Shown in pieces: positions 42,959-54,177 of a DNA stretch of 64,000 nt. Under the pieces are notes generated by a model. The model had not been told where the DNA came from. It ran no database searches and worked only from the letters and a program-made list of their open reading frames with translations. Numbering within the stretch: the first letter of the stretch is position 1; every line of letters begins with the position of its first letter. This DNA comes from Tenrec ecaudatus (taxonomy: Eukaryota > Chordata > Mammalia > Afrosoricida > Tenrecidae): the NCBI RefSeq assembly GCF_050624435.1, contig NC_134546.1, forward strand, positions 12,423,001 to 12,487,000, given 5' to 3'. A program made the position numbers and the translations under genes.

Positions 42959-42974
42959 GACTAGGACTTCATCT

Positions 42975-43178
42975 TAGGAGCCCTGGTGATGTTATGCTTA
43001 CAAGTTGGGCTGCTAACCTCCAGGTCAGCAGTTTGAAACCACCTGCTGCACATCGGAAGAATGAGGGGGTTCTACTCTTATAAAGTTTTACAGCCTCAAA
43101 ACTCACAGCAGCAGCTCCACCCTGTCCGATAGTGTCCCTATGAGTTGGCAATGGCTCCACAGTAATGGTTTGAGTGTG
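42975..43178 (+). mobile_element. AfroSINE copy, sense, full
   Basis: 'aggagccctggtgatgttat', 'gcttacaagttgggctgcta', 'acctccaggtcagcagtttg', 'aaaccacctgctgcacatcg', 'ttacagcctcaaaactcaca' and 'gtgtccctatgagttggcaa'. Box A and box B are both readable. It lies 16 bases from the SPIN element. Confidence 0.9.
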
Positions 43179-43250
43179 TGTGAGGACTCAAGCTTACCCT
43201 GACCCTTGCATTACTGAAAATTCGTAATTCCTATGCAAACCCACATGACT

Positions 43251-43264
43251 CTGTGTGTGTGTGT

Positions 43265-43305
<41 letters not shown>
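43251..43305. repeat. (TG)n microsatellite
   Basis: About 26 TG units with one TATG interruption at 43268 and a GCGC end. The 149-codon antisense frame across it is a chance frame carrying an (HT)n run. Confidence 0.95.
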
Positions 43306-46149
43306 TGGAGAGACAGTAGATGCAGTAGGGAGAGGTGAGACACCAGGGTGAGGCACAGACGAGTGCAGAGTGGACCAGCAGCTGGTCCCCCGACCTTCTC
43401 TAACTCACCCTGCGAATGCTGTGCCTGTTGAATTCCTAGTGCTCTTTTTCTACAGCTTATTACGTGTTTAGGGGACTGAGGACATTTTAATGCCATGGAT
43501 TCTGAAAGCCTGGAGGTGGCCCAGCCAGGCAGGTAGAGAGCTTCTTCCTGGACCCAATTCTCTGCAATCTCTAAAATCTTCTGGAACTTAAACATGGACA
43601 CATGATGGGGTGTCCACACCAAAGGAGTCACTACAATTTCCACAATCGTGGTGTTTGGAGAAAGTTAATGTTCTTCCAGTGGCTAGTGCAGTACCCTAGG
43701 CTTAGGAGATGCTCAGTAAGCCAGCGCTCATCCTTGCTGCACATCTGCCCCGGGTAAGAACTTCATAACTTGGCATTCTGCCTGGTGAATTTTCCATTCT
43801 TAGTTGTTTCTCCAAAATGCACTCAATTGTTCCACAATCCCACAAAGGTCATATGGCCCATGCACCAGGCAAGTACTTTGCTGATCCTATGATTAGACAT
43901 GCATACAAACCTCACTGCTATTAAGGTTAACTCTGCAGTTGGCCCTTGGATTGCTCACCCGCCCCCCCCCAACCCTAGACAAACCTCCTAGGCATATGGA
44001 AATGGAATTAGTCCTCAGATCACTCTGACCTGCATCATACCATTGTCCCCTAATATGCTTGTGCTGCCATTGTTCTGTGGCTCTGGGACAGCTTGGGCAT
44101 CAGTGATCAGTCCCAGTTGCCGTCCGTTGACTGGCAATCCCAAGGTGAAAGATGCTTCATCCTTCGTTCCAATGGTTTGGGTGGATAATGTTTGAGAAGG
44201 TTTCCTGCTTGCCTTTGTCTTGTTCTATTCTTCTGTTGTCTTGACAACGAGCACAATACTCTTAAATGTCTGTGTTTGTATATTCTTTGGAGAATATCTT
44301 ATCACAAATCTTTTCCAAGAATGCCTGTCTCATGATGAGCTGATTACTCCTTAGTGTCACCCTTCTTTTGCGTGCGCTTGTTTTCCAGAGTTGGGTAAGA
44401 GAAATGTCCGCATGATGTAATGGGCCCCTGGAGCAAGAGTTCTTACTGAGCAGAGGTCAGTATACCTCACTGGTTTTCCGCTTTCCACATTAGACAGACC
44501 AGATTATTTCTGTAATCTCTGAATGACTACGGCATTATGTCAGAATTAGGTAAGAATGTGCCCTTGCTGATTGTGATTCTTGCAAGAATCCTCTCCATTA
44601 TGCTCAGGATTTTCTTTTTATAATTCTTTACTCTCGCATTGGCCAGAATGTGTGTTTCCTGGCATGAGTCCTTCATTTGTGTTTAGACAGCAGGCTGCTG
44701 CTGTCCCCAGCTATTGTTCCACAGAGGTGACGATGGGTCTCAAGCATGTCCCATTCTCTGTTCTTGTCTCCATCTACTCCTTTCGGCACCGCGACCCTCA
44801 CCCTGTCTTCATCACCTTGGAGATTTCGGAGAAATGTCTGGCATCCCTGGAGGAGGAGGTCCACATGGAACATTCCACAAGAGGCACTGGTGAGAGCGAG
44901 CATCACAAGAGACTGGCCCAGCCCCCCCAGTACCTCAGACCAGGATGCAGGGGTTCCTCAATCTAGAGTGCTTCCATTCTGCATTGAGTCCCTGTGTGAC
45001 GTCTCTGGGAGGATGGTCTCTCTTGAGCTATAGTACCTGCACATTGGCAAGTCAGAACTGGACTAACGAACGGCTTCACCCCGGGTGAAGTCTCCTTGCC
45101 CCATTGGTCAGAGAAAGTGCCAAACATAAGATAGTACCCATCCTTCCTGGCAACCTTTTGGGAGAAAAGATAAATACCAAAAGTTAACAGCCTAGGGCAT
45201 GATGTTCAATGGTAAAACCATTTAAAACACAATGATACCATTGGGCACCCTATACCGGTTGTTCACATGTAGAAACACTTCTCTGATGAGTGGTCAACCC
45301 TCCGGTGTGGTCACACTGTAGCAGGAGCTGCTGCCTCAAGTTTCCCGTGTAACCACACAGCTTCGGCCTCCCTGATTATTCCCCTCAGCTTTCTGAGATC
45401 TCCCTATGACCCTGAGTACTATCGTCCAGTCCCCTCCTCTGGGTTTGCTATTCATTTCTGCAGGTGGATTGTTGGATGAGCACATCATTTGTTGACTGTC
45501 TTGCATAGCCTCAGAAGAGAAACATAAGTGGTGGCAATAGTGATGGTTGACTGCGCTCTCACCAAGTGTCTGGGACCACCATGCTATGAGCTCTGGAGGG
45601 AGGTAGCCGTGTCTTTCATCCTCAGGGTTCTGCATCTGCAGCATTTGATTATCTTCTCACCAGGAAAGGACCTCACTGACCACCTCAGTGATAGTTCAAG
45701 GCAGTTTACCCTTAGTATCATTTTACAACTCCCGAAAAGACATCCAAGAGAGTCTGAATGACATGTGCTAGGTCCAGCCAGGGGATGCGGGAGTGGACGT
45801 TTCAACCCAGAATGGTTGTTCTACATTCAAAGACACAGCTTTTTGAAAGTACGGTCAGATTCCCTGATGGCTTGAATGTTCGATGATTCTCCAGTTCCAG
45901 CTAATTTGTTTTCCATGGGTCTTGCGGCATATGGGTGGGAGTTTCAGGAGCCTGTGTATCAAACAGGGCAGGAGGGAGAGATTGTAAGTCTATAAGGTCA
46001 TCGCAAGAGATACAGCTCCCTCTCCGAGGCCGTTCCCTGCACAAAATGACAGCGAGGGGAGATGGATTTGTTTGAGAAGGTGCTGGACACTGGCCATGAT
46101 GTCATTAGGCCTGCTCCTCATTAGCCCTATGTGGACACAGAGACAAATC
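43306..46149. other. Large unassigned block, about 2.8 kb
   Basis: No repeat family recognised and no frame above about 130 codons with a domain. The frame at 44580-44966 and its antisense partner 44673-44906 overlap each other. The composition is even, with none of the SINE or BovB landmarks. It could be single-copy DNA or a family I do not know. Confidence 0.4.
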
Positions 46150-46342
46150 CAAGGCCCCAAACGAAACCCTTCTTGGTTTTGACTCCTAGTGACCCTAGAG
46201 GAGAGAGTCAGACTGCCAGTAGGGTCCCTAAGGCTGCAGACCGCCATACCTTTCCCCCAAGGAGCAGCTGGCGGGGTTGAACCACTGACCTTTCGGTTAG
46301 CAGCTGAGTGCTTAACCACTGTGCGGCCAGGGCTGCTAGAGC
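46150..46342 (-). mobile_element. AfroSINE copy, antisense, well preserved
   Basis: 'cttcttggttttgactccta', 'gtgaccctagaggagagagt', 'gtccctaaggctgcagaccg', 'gagcagctggcggggttgaa', 'ccactgacctttcggttagc', 'agctgagtgcttaaccactg' and 'tgcggccagggctgct'. Among the clearest copies in the window. The 109- and 115-codon frames here are shadows. Confidence 0.9.
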
Positions 46343-48690
46343 GTGATAGGAGGGCATGGGTTCTAGTTAAGGCAGGGGCCGAGCATGGTGTATTTGGAGA
46401 ACTTCTTTGCTATAGTAATAAGCCCAGAGCAGAGAGCCTGGGTCCCAAGGACAAACCAGTCCTCCTTCAGAGTCTGAGGAGCGCCCCCTTCATCGCTTGT
46501 GCTGGCTCACTCACTCAGATCATGGAGGTTGTGTAGAGGCACAAAACACAAATCTGGTGAATTATTTTTAGTAATTATAGTTAATAAAATTCCTTACAGG
46601 GTAACAAGTAAAAATTGGTCTTGTTTGGGGTTCAGTATGTTCAGTCATCGCAATCAAAAGGACTGTCAATCAACCCCTAATAATAACTCGATCCTGTGCT
46701 GTCCTGGGTCTTACACAGTTTGATCTCTCATCTTTCCAAGAGCCTGTGAGACAGTAATATCGAGGGTGGTTGGGTGGGTCTTCGTCCTTCACTCCATCTC
46801 TGGTTTTACATCAGTTTCCTGGGGGAGGCAGATACTCCCCTTGCCCTTGATGTTACATTTGATTGTATGGCTGCTTTAGCTAGTGGAATATTACCAGGGA
46901 AAACTTGAGCCGGGACTTTCAATGAGAGTACATAATTGAGCTTCCCTCTCGGTGTTCCTGTGGTCGTCACCGATCGGAAGATAAAATGTGAACCTGTCTC
47001 ACAGCTTGGGTCCAAGTCTTCTGAATCCCACACAATCCCACTCCAGCGATGGGCACTGGAATAAATATTTCTTAAGACGTGGAGACTTTTGATATTATTT
47101 GTTATGCAGTGAAAACATTGACTAGCCTGCCACTCTAGTTTCTAAGTGTGGAAGCTGAAGTTCACAGAAGTTAATTTAAGCTGATTGGCCAGAATCTCCC
47201 CAAATCACATAGCAAAGGCTAGATTCAAATTGTGAGTCACCTGGTTCTAGTCTACATTGTAACTCAGAAAAAAAAATGCCCTGGATTGGGAAAAAAAGTT
47301 AAATGAGATAAGTAATGCATTAGTGATACTTCCCCACTATACTTAGTGGGGGACAGGGGTTCGAGTTAGAGGGCAGTTGTCAGAAGGGAGCAGATCAGAC
47401 CTTGGCCACCTCTCTACTTTGAGAATGTGCTTCTGGAACCTAAGTGTGAGAGCGCTATAGTCAATAGGTCAAGTTGTTGTGGCAACTGGCAACCCAGAAC
47501 ATCACCTGATGTCACCTGCTTCCCAGTGCCTTTAACGATGGTGCTACTCCTGGGCCACACCAGGCCGGGTCCTCAGCACATCCCTTTCCTGAATGTTTAA
47601 TATACTGAGGACTTATTTAGATTCCACACGGGGAGTCTCATTTTTCTTTTATTAATTCTAAGGAGAGTTATTTTTATTGTCTTAAATATAAAACCTCTCC
47701 CTGGGGAGTTCTGGCCCGTTATAGATACACCAAAACCTCAACAAAACCTCCCTCCTTAGAGCAAGCCTGGGAGGGAGGCAAAGCAGGAGTCAGAAAGCGA
47801 GACGCGATGTGAGACGAAGCCCCTGAAAGCTTTAGAGGGAAAACTCCCAGTGAATCAAATGAAGAAGCTGAAACATGGCTGCTGTTGCCGAATCAGCCCC
47901 AGGGAAAGGGCGAGGACACACAGGAGGAAAGGGAACTAGGATGAGGCTGAAAATAGCGGGAAGGAGGGCCAGAAGGACCAAGGCAACTGCTCAAAGCCAA
48001 GGTTGAGCTCTGCTGGGTGGGCAGTTTTTGCATGGCTTGCCAGCAAGCTGGCCCATTCAATTTCGTGTCACGAATGTACCTTTTGTGGTGTAGACATCTT
48101 CCCGGGACTGACCCAGAGTTCAAGGTCTGATGATGAAAGCTCCAGCCTCTTCCCTGGGGAGTTCCAGCCGGCCTTGTCCTGTGTCCTCATTCCAATGGCA
48201 GATTTGCTCTAGAAACTTCTCCGACTACTGTGCCTAACAGACCCTTTAAAACGAACTCTTTCTTTATCCTGAATGTAGTCACTTTGTACTTTCTGATTTA
48301 ATCTGCACAAACCTTCCTCATAGGACGACTTGCTTCTCCCAAGGACACCGAGGAAGGCACATTCGCCCAAGTAAGAGAGAGCACGGCAAAAGCACTGAAG
48401 CATCAAAATGGAATTAAGTGTTTGCCATAGACGTGAACTTGCTAAGCTTTTCTTCTTCTACATTCTTGACAATTGCTCAGGGGCCATTCCATTGTCCCTT
48501 TCCTTGTTGGTTGGAAATACCCAGGAATCTAAAGCTTGACAATAGTTTGGGGACTAAACGAGTGTTGTGGCTGCTGGTTGCAGTCCAGTTGATTCTGGTT
48601 TACTGACCTCCTGCTCTTTATTGATAGGATGCTTCTAGCCATAGTCTCCATCTTCCACTAAACAAATGGGTAGCTTCATCCAGACTGGGT
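46343..48690. other. Unassigned DNA
   Basis: No repeat family recognised over 2.3 kb. AT-rich segment with 'tcttttattaattctaagg' at 47646-47664. Several short frames overlap on both strands. No gene called. Confidence 0.4.
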
Positions 48691-48696
48691 ACATTT

Positions 48697-48866
48697 CAGT
48701 GGTGGGATTCAGCCAGTTCTCATGGGTTTCACAGAATCGGTACCTGATTCATTTGTTGAGTTTGGCAAACTGGTGGTTAAAATGGCACTTTTCAGCAGGG
48801 TTCTCCAAAGGTGGGTGGCTGGGAAGTTGCCCACTGTGGAAATCACAAATACATTCCTGAATCTTT
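48697..48866 (+). mobile_element. Possible second hAT (OC1-like) MITE fragment
   Basis: 'cagtggtgggattcagccag' followed by 'ttctcatgggtttcacagaa', 'tcggtacctgattcattt' and 'ggcaaactggtggttaaaat' resemble the left end of a hAT family with 'ggttc...aaccggt' inner repeats. The right inverted end is not found, so it is truncated. The family name is a guess. Confidence 0.35.
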
Positions 48867-48974
48867 TTTTTTTTTAACGTTCATCTGGGTCAGAGCATAT
48901 TCTGAGTACCCATGGTCACGTTCATGCTATCCATAGGTATTAAACATTAGATGGAAAAACGCTTGTGACCTTTT
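48867..48974. other. Unassigned DNA
   Basis: T12 run around 48866-48877; otherwise nothing recognised. Confidence 0.35.
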
Positions 48975-49105
48975 GACTGCCTCTTCTGTGAGGGTTGATT
49001 GTGGACACAAGCAAGATAAAATCCTTGCCAACTCCAACCTTCCACCCATTTATCATGTTGTTACCTCTTGGTTCAATTGTGGGACCTTTGGTCTTCTTTA
49101 CATCA
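48975..49105 (-). mobile_element. RTE/BovB fragment, antisense
   Basis: 'gagggttgattgtggacaca', 'agcaagataaaatccttgcc', 'cacccatttatcatgttgtt' and 'cttggttcaattgtgggacc' are the reverse of the BovB post-RT region. It is the same region as 5388-5500. Confidence 0.65.
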
Positions 49106-50334
49106 GCTGGGACTCCGATATACAATGGCAACATTTAAATCAAACTGTTGGTGCTGGTTGAGAAGCTCTAGGATCGGGGAGCCAGTTCTGGGAGAAATCT
49201 GGCAGGGCGAGAATTCATCGTGGGAGAACAGTTCTGCCTTGATGACAGAGCTATTGATGGGAAAGACCTTTCGACTTTAGGATGATGCAAGCAAGATTTT
49301 GCTAAAGCTTATTTGTGTTTGGCTCCCTCACAGCTTCTTTGTGACTCCTTGATCTCATTTTCCCGATGCTTTGAGCTTTCATGTTGCTTCTTGGCCTGCT
49401 TGCTCTTAATGCCCTCAATCCAGAATCACTTAATTCTCATCCATGAAACCTTTGTTGTTAGTTCAATAGATCTAAGAGTGAGTGATCCTACTCCCCACCC
49501 CAAAGAGGAAGAATTTGCTGCACTTGAATTATCTAAGCTTGAGAGCTTTCATTGGGTCATGTTTTCTAAGAAGTAGAACCTTATCTAGAATACTGTAAGC
49601 AAGTCTGTTTCAGAGCAAAATCACTCAGTTGTCTTTCAGGATCCAGCTCCTTCTGAGGGGCTGGGGAGCTAAGCCAGTGGCTGTGTGGAGCCTTGGCCCT
49701 TCTCATGGGTGGCCTGCTAGAGTTTATCAGTTTCTCTCCCCTCTCTATGGCCTATTACCTGTTCAGATGCTCTACCTTTAAGGAAGCCAAAGGTAAGATA
49801 GGATCCCTCTCCTCTGGAAGAAGTGTCCTAGCCTACTCCCTTTAGGTAAAAACTGGCATACTAAGTGGAAAGCAGAGTAACACTTGGGGAAAAGAAAGTC
49901 TTTTCATCCTTTCCTCTCTGTCCAGGAGTGTTAGCAGCCATTAAGCTCAAAAAACTAGAATTCCCCATAGAATTTGGGATAAAGGCCCTGGATAGTCATA
50001 AAGAATAAATATTCACACCAATATTCTTTGGGCTATTTCTGGGTCATGCACAGTGTGAGGTGACTACATGAAACCAGGATTCTAATTACTGGACCTCCCT
50101 CAAAAAATACCTCAATTTCCTCTTATCTGCCCTCTCTTTTAAGATGTATCCTGAGGTGATGGGGTAATAGGCATATAAGATAGAGCAATAAATAAAACCC
50201 AAATCAAATGTATGCACTAAGCACTAATGTCAACGATAAAGAAACCTAATGTTTGGTTTTTTGGGTTTTTTTTCTTTTGTCAGCTCCTGCCATCTGAAAT
50301 TAATCTATGTGTAATCAGGAAGTATTGATCATTA
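49106..50334. other. Unassigned DNA
   Basis: No repeat family recognised. Short frames have no domains. Confidence 0.4.
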
Positions 50335-50385
50335 CTGTCATGGGCCAGAATCAACTCGATGTAAGTGAATTTGGTTTTGGGTTCT
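50335..50385 (+). mobile_element. AfroSINE/RTE-type 3' end fragment
   Basis: 'catgggccagaatcaactcg' and 'atgtaagtgaatttggtttt' match the shared SINE 3' end. Confidence 0.5.
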
Positions 50386-50394
50386 GGTGAATGC

Positions 50395-51822
50395 AATGTA
50401 AAAGTTGAAAACAAAGAAGATGGATCTATAGTTGGAAACTATGTCCTTGGTGATAGAGATGACATGGAGAGTGCATATTATAATTTTCAAGACAGATTCC
50501 TTATCAGAAATACCCTTTGATGAACAGCACAACGACTGCACTCACAGATCTTGCCAGAGAAGGCACATAGGAATCAAATAGATGACAGCCACAGACAAAG
50601 ATAAGGGGGAAACGCAATATTATCAGTCAAAACGAGGCCGGGAGATGATTGTGGAACAGATCACCAAATGCTCATACTCAAGCTTGAGTTGAAGAGGAAG
50701 AAAACTAAAACAAGTTTATGAGAGCCAGAGTATAACGTTGATTATATTCTATTTGCACTTAGAGATCATCTCAAAAATAGATTTGACTCACTGAACACTA
50801 ATGATTGCAGACCAAGTGACTTGTGAGATGACATCAAGAGTATCGTGCAAAAAATGTTATCAATGTAAAACTGTATTTACAGAGTATATTCATAGTAAAC
50901 TACGTGTAAACAAAAAACAAAAGAGTATCATGCACAAAGAAAGCAAAATGTCATTAAAAAGACAGGGCAGACCAAAATTAAAGTCAGAGGAGATTATGGA
51001 AACTTGTTCTTGAATGTGGAGTAGCTAAAAATCACTGGAAGAAATGAGGAAATGAAAGAGTTAAGCAGAAGATTTTTGAAAGGTAGCTTATAAAGACAAA
51101 GCAAAAGATATAATGAAATGTGCAAATATTCAGCATTAAAAACAAACAAAAGGGAAGAACAATTTCAATATTTTTCGAGCTAAAAAAGAATTGAATAAAA
51201 TGATCAAGTTTTAAGTTAAAATAGTGAAGCAATCTCTGAGTAAAATATTGAATGATACAGGAAGTATCAAAAAGAAGGTGGGGCGATACAGAAATTAATT
51301 GTACTAGTGAACTGGCCAACATTCCACCATTTCAGAAGGTAGCATATGACCAAGAACCAATAGAATTGAGTGAAGAAGTCAAAGCTGCACTGGAGGCGTT
51401 GACTAAAATCAAGGCTCCAGGAATCGTTGGAATGTCAAGTGAGATGTTAAAACAAATTAATGCAATGTTCACTGATCTATGCCAAGAAATTTGGATGACA
51501 GCTGCTTGGCCAACTGATTAGAAGAGACAAATACATCTTCCCATGCCAAAGAAAAGCGAGCCAATAGAGTTTGTTGAACAATATCTTTAAGAACTATTAG
51601 CTAATCATCAATAAGGTAATCATTAATAACTAATAAGTTATCATTTTTAAGTAAAGTGTCACTGAAGATAACTCAAAAACCACTTTCAGGAGTACGTCAA
51701 GTGGACACTTTCAGAAATTCAAGCTACATTCAGAAGAGGAAGTGCAATGAGGAAGAGTATTGCTGAAGTCACGTGGATTTGAACTGAGAGAGGACCAGAA
51801 ATATGCTGACCTGTATATTATT
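50395..51822 (+). pseudogene. RTE/BovB copy A, endonuclease to RT, left of solo LTR
   Basis: The endonuclease C-terminal part is readable across frames from 50395 ('NKEDGSIVG', 'YVLGDRD', then 'AHRNQID' near 50572). The inter-domain block 'agatcatctcaaaaatagat' / 'gactcactgaacactaatga' follows near 50765. The RT entry 'KIKAPGIVGMSSEM' and 'LCQEIW...AAWPTD' lies at 51409-51520. Stops and frameshifts occur throughout. It is the only copy in the window reaching into the endonuclease. Interrupted at 51822 by an LTR; continues at 52317. Confidence 0.85.
51819..51822. repeat. Left 4-bp target duplication of the solo LTR
   Basis: TATT directly before the LTR's TG; the matching TATT is at 52317-52320. 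Confidence 0.75.
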
Positions 51823-52316
51823 TGTTAGATTCTTCAGATGAGAAATACCTCGATCCTTGGCTTCACCTGAGAAAGAATTCACGCCGAAGCAAGGTTTGTG
51901 ACCCAAGTGGGTTTTTTTTTTTTTAATATAAAAAGGACAGAAGAAGTTTCAGGTTTTACAGTCAAGAACAAGGGCAACCTCGTGGGACTACACACCCACA
52001 AATGGCAGTCTGAGGTCAGAGAGAGAGAGAGACCTCGACCTGACCAGGATGTGTGGAGGAGCAGTGGGAAATGAGAGTGGTGGTCTCCAGGTGCCAGTCT
52101 TTTGAGGCCTGCATCTGGGAGGCAAGGTAAATTATATGGTTGATCCCATTGGCTGAATTAAGCCCACGTCGCCTAGTTGGACCCACCCAGGTGTACCACC
52201 TACCTGGCTCAAAGGGCTAAATTTGTGCATACCCTTTAACCTTTATCAGCTTCCAACTTCCTGTAGGGGGCCTCTAGGCATGGGGAGGTTACAACACCCT
52301 ATCCTGTTACCCAACA
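51823..52316. mobile_element. Solo LTR of an endogenous retrovirus, 494 bp
   Basis: Begins TGTTAG and ends CCAACA (TG...CA, imperfect inverted ends), flanked by TATT on both sides. Removing it rejoins BovB in 'gtatattatt|gaccac', the expected 'ttttattgac' region. Internal features are a T14 run at 51911-51924, 'aatataaaaagg' at 51925-51936 and a GA microsatellite at 52017-52030. Orientation is undecided. A minus-strand reading gives a long U3, while the plus strand offers a TATAAAA-like box only about 105 bases in. A 4-bp duplication fits ERV1-type integrases. No internal viral genes are present; homologous LTR-LTR recombination would explain that. Confidence 0.85.
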
Positions 52317-52705
52317 TATTGACCACAAAAAGTATTCTAGTGTGTGGATCTTAACAAACTATGGGACATCGTTGAAAAGAATGGGAATTCTAAAACAGTT
52401 GCTTGTGCCAGAACCTGGACATGGAACAAGAGATAATTGTGCAAACAGAATAAGGGAATAGTGCATGGTGTAAAATCAGGGGAGTTGTATTTTAGGGTTG
52501 TATCCTTTTACCATACTTTTTCAATCTGTACGCTGATCAGGTAATTTGAGAAGCTGGGCTATATCAAGAAGGAGGAGGAAGGAAAACTCATTAACAACTT
52601 GTGGCACTCTGAAGACAAAACTTGGCTTGTTGAAAAGGAAGACAATTGAAACACTTACTAATGAAGATTAAGAACTCTAGCTTTCAAACAACAATCGAAA
52701 AAAAA
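52317..52705 (+). pseudogene. RTE/BovB copy A, RT segment right of the solo LTR
   Basis: 'acaaactatgggacatcgtt', 'gaagaatgggaattc'-type sequence near 52376, 'gacatggaacaagagataat', 'gggttgtatccttttaccat' and 'actcattaacaacttgtggc'. The RT catalytic region is disrupted, and the copy ends around 52705 where copy B starts earlier in the RT. Confidence 0.8.
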
Positions 52706-54177
52706 ATGGTACTGGAGAGATACAGTCAACCTGCACTGGAAACATTAGCTAAAAACAAAACCCCAGGAATTGATGGCCTACCAAGGGAAATGTCCCAACA
52801 AGCTGATGAAGCACTGGGAGCACTCACTCATCTCTGCCAGGAAATTTGGGAGACAACTCATTGGCCAACTGACTGGAAATGATCCATATTTGAATGTGCA
52901 GCTGATAGAGCAATGTCATTAATATCACACCCAAGTAAAATTTTGCTGAAGATCATCCAACAGTTGCAGCAGTACATTGACAGGTGCTGCCAGAGGTTCA
53001 GGCTGGATTCAGAAGATGTTGAAGAGCAATGCATAACATTGCTGATATCAGATAATCTTAGCTGAAATCAGAGAATACCAGAAAGATGTTTACTTGGGTT
53101 TTGTTGACTGCGTAAAGGCATTGGACTGTATGGATCATAATAAACTCTGTATATCCTTCAGAAGAATGGGAATTCCAGAACACTTCATTGTGCTCATGGG
53201 GAAGTTGAACATGGTTCAAGAAGCAGTTGTGTGAACAGAACAAGAGAATACTGAATGTTTTCAAATCAGGAAAGGTGTGTGTTGTATCCTCTCATCATAC
53301 TTATTCAGTCTGTATGCTGAGAAAATATTCGGAGAAGCTGGATTATATGAGGAAGATTGGATTGGAGGAAAACTTATTAACAACCGGAGATGTGCAGATG
53401 ATACAACTTTGGTTGCTGAAAGTGAGGAGGACTTGAAACACTTGCTGGTTTGGATAAAGGATAGAAACCTTCATTATGGTTTACAACTCGATAGAAGGAA
53501 AACCAAAATCCTCACAGTGGGATCAATAAAAACAGAGAAAAGATGGGTGTTGTCTAGGCTCTTGTCTTTCTTGCATCCACAATTACTGCTAATGGGAGCA
53601 TGAGTTATAAGATCGAAGGGCGTATTGCATTGAGTGAATGTGCCTCCCAAGACCCCTTTAAAGTGTGGAAAAGTCAGGAGGTTATTTTGAGGACTAAAGT
53701 GTGCTTGATTCAAACCATGGTATTTTCAGTCACCTCTTATGTATGTGAATGCTGGACATTTAATAAGGAAGACCAAAGAAAAATTGATGCATTGAATGAT
53801 GGGGTTTGAGAAGAATGTTGAAAATGCCATGGATTTCCAGAAGAATAAGTATGTCTGTCTTGGAAGAAGTAAAGCCAGAAAATTCCTTAGAGGTAAGGAT
53901 GGTGAGACTTCATCTCACATACTTTGGATATGTTGTAAAGAGAGCACTCCCTGGAGAAAGACATCATGCTTGGTAAAAGAGAGGGACAGCAAACAACAAC
54001 AACAACAACAACAACAAAAGGCAGGCCCTCAGTGAGGTGAATTGACATCCGGTTGCCACAATGGACTCAAACATAAGAACAATTGTCAGGATGACCCAGG
54101 ATCAGACAGTGTTACCTTCATTGTACACTGGGTTACTATGAGTTGGAACCATTTGGATGGCCCCTCACAACAACAGC
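52706..54177 (+). pseudogene. RTE/BovB copy B, RT to 3' end
   Basis: Restarts at the RT entry: 'PALETLAKNKTPGIDGLPRE' and 'LTHLCQEIWETTHWPTDWK' at 52730-52880. The palm continues, then the best-preserved RT stretch at 53277-53540 reads 'LSSYLFSLYAEKIFGEAGLY', 'NNRRCADDTTLVAESEEDLK' and 'GLQLDRRKTKILTVGSI'. The usual YADD/FADD box is CADD here. The 3' end reaches the tail at 54177 with 'gagttggaaccatttggatg'. A (CAA)n expansion lies at 53993-54017. Many frameshifts. Confidence 0.9.
53993..54017. repeat. (CAA)n microsatellite within BovB
   Basis: About eight CAA units, probably an expansion of an A-rich coding stretch. Confidence 0.9.

Noticed and set aside
43194..43643. 149-codon antisense open frame
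   Set aside because: It runs through the (TG)n microsatellite, giving an artificial His-Thr run, and has no domain.
44580..44966. 128-codon open frame
   Set aside because: Overlapping open frames on the other strand and in another phase; no family resemblance.
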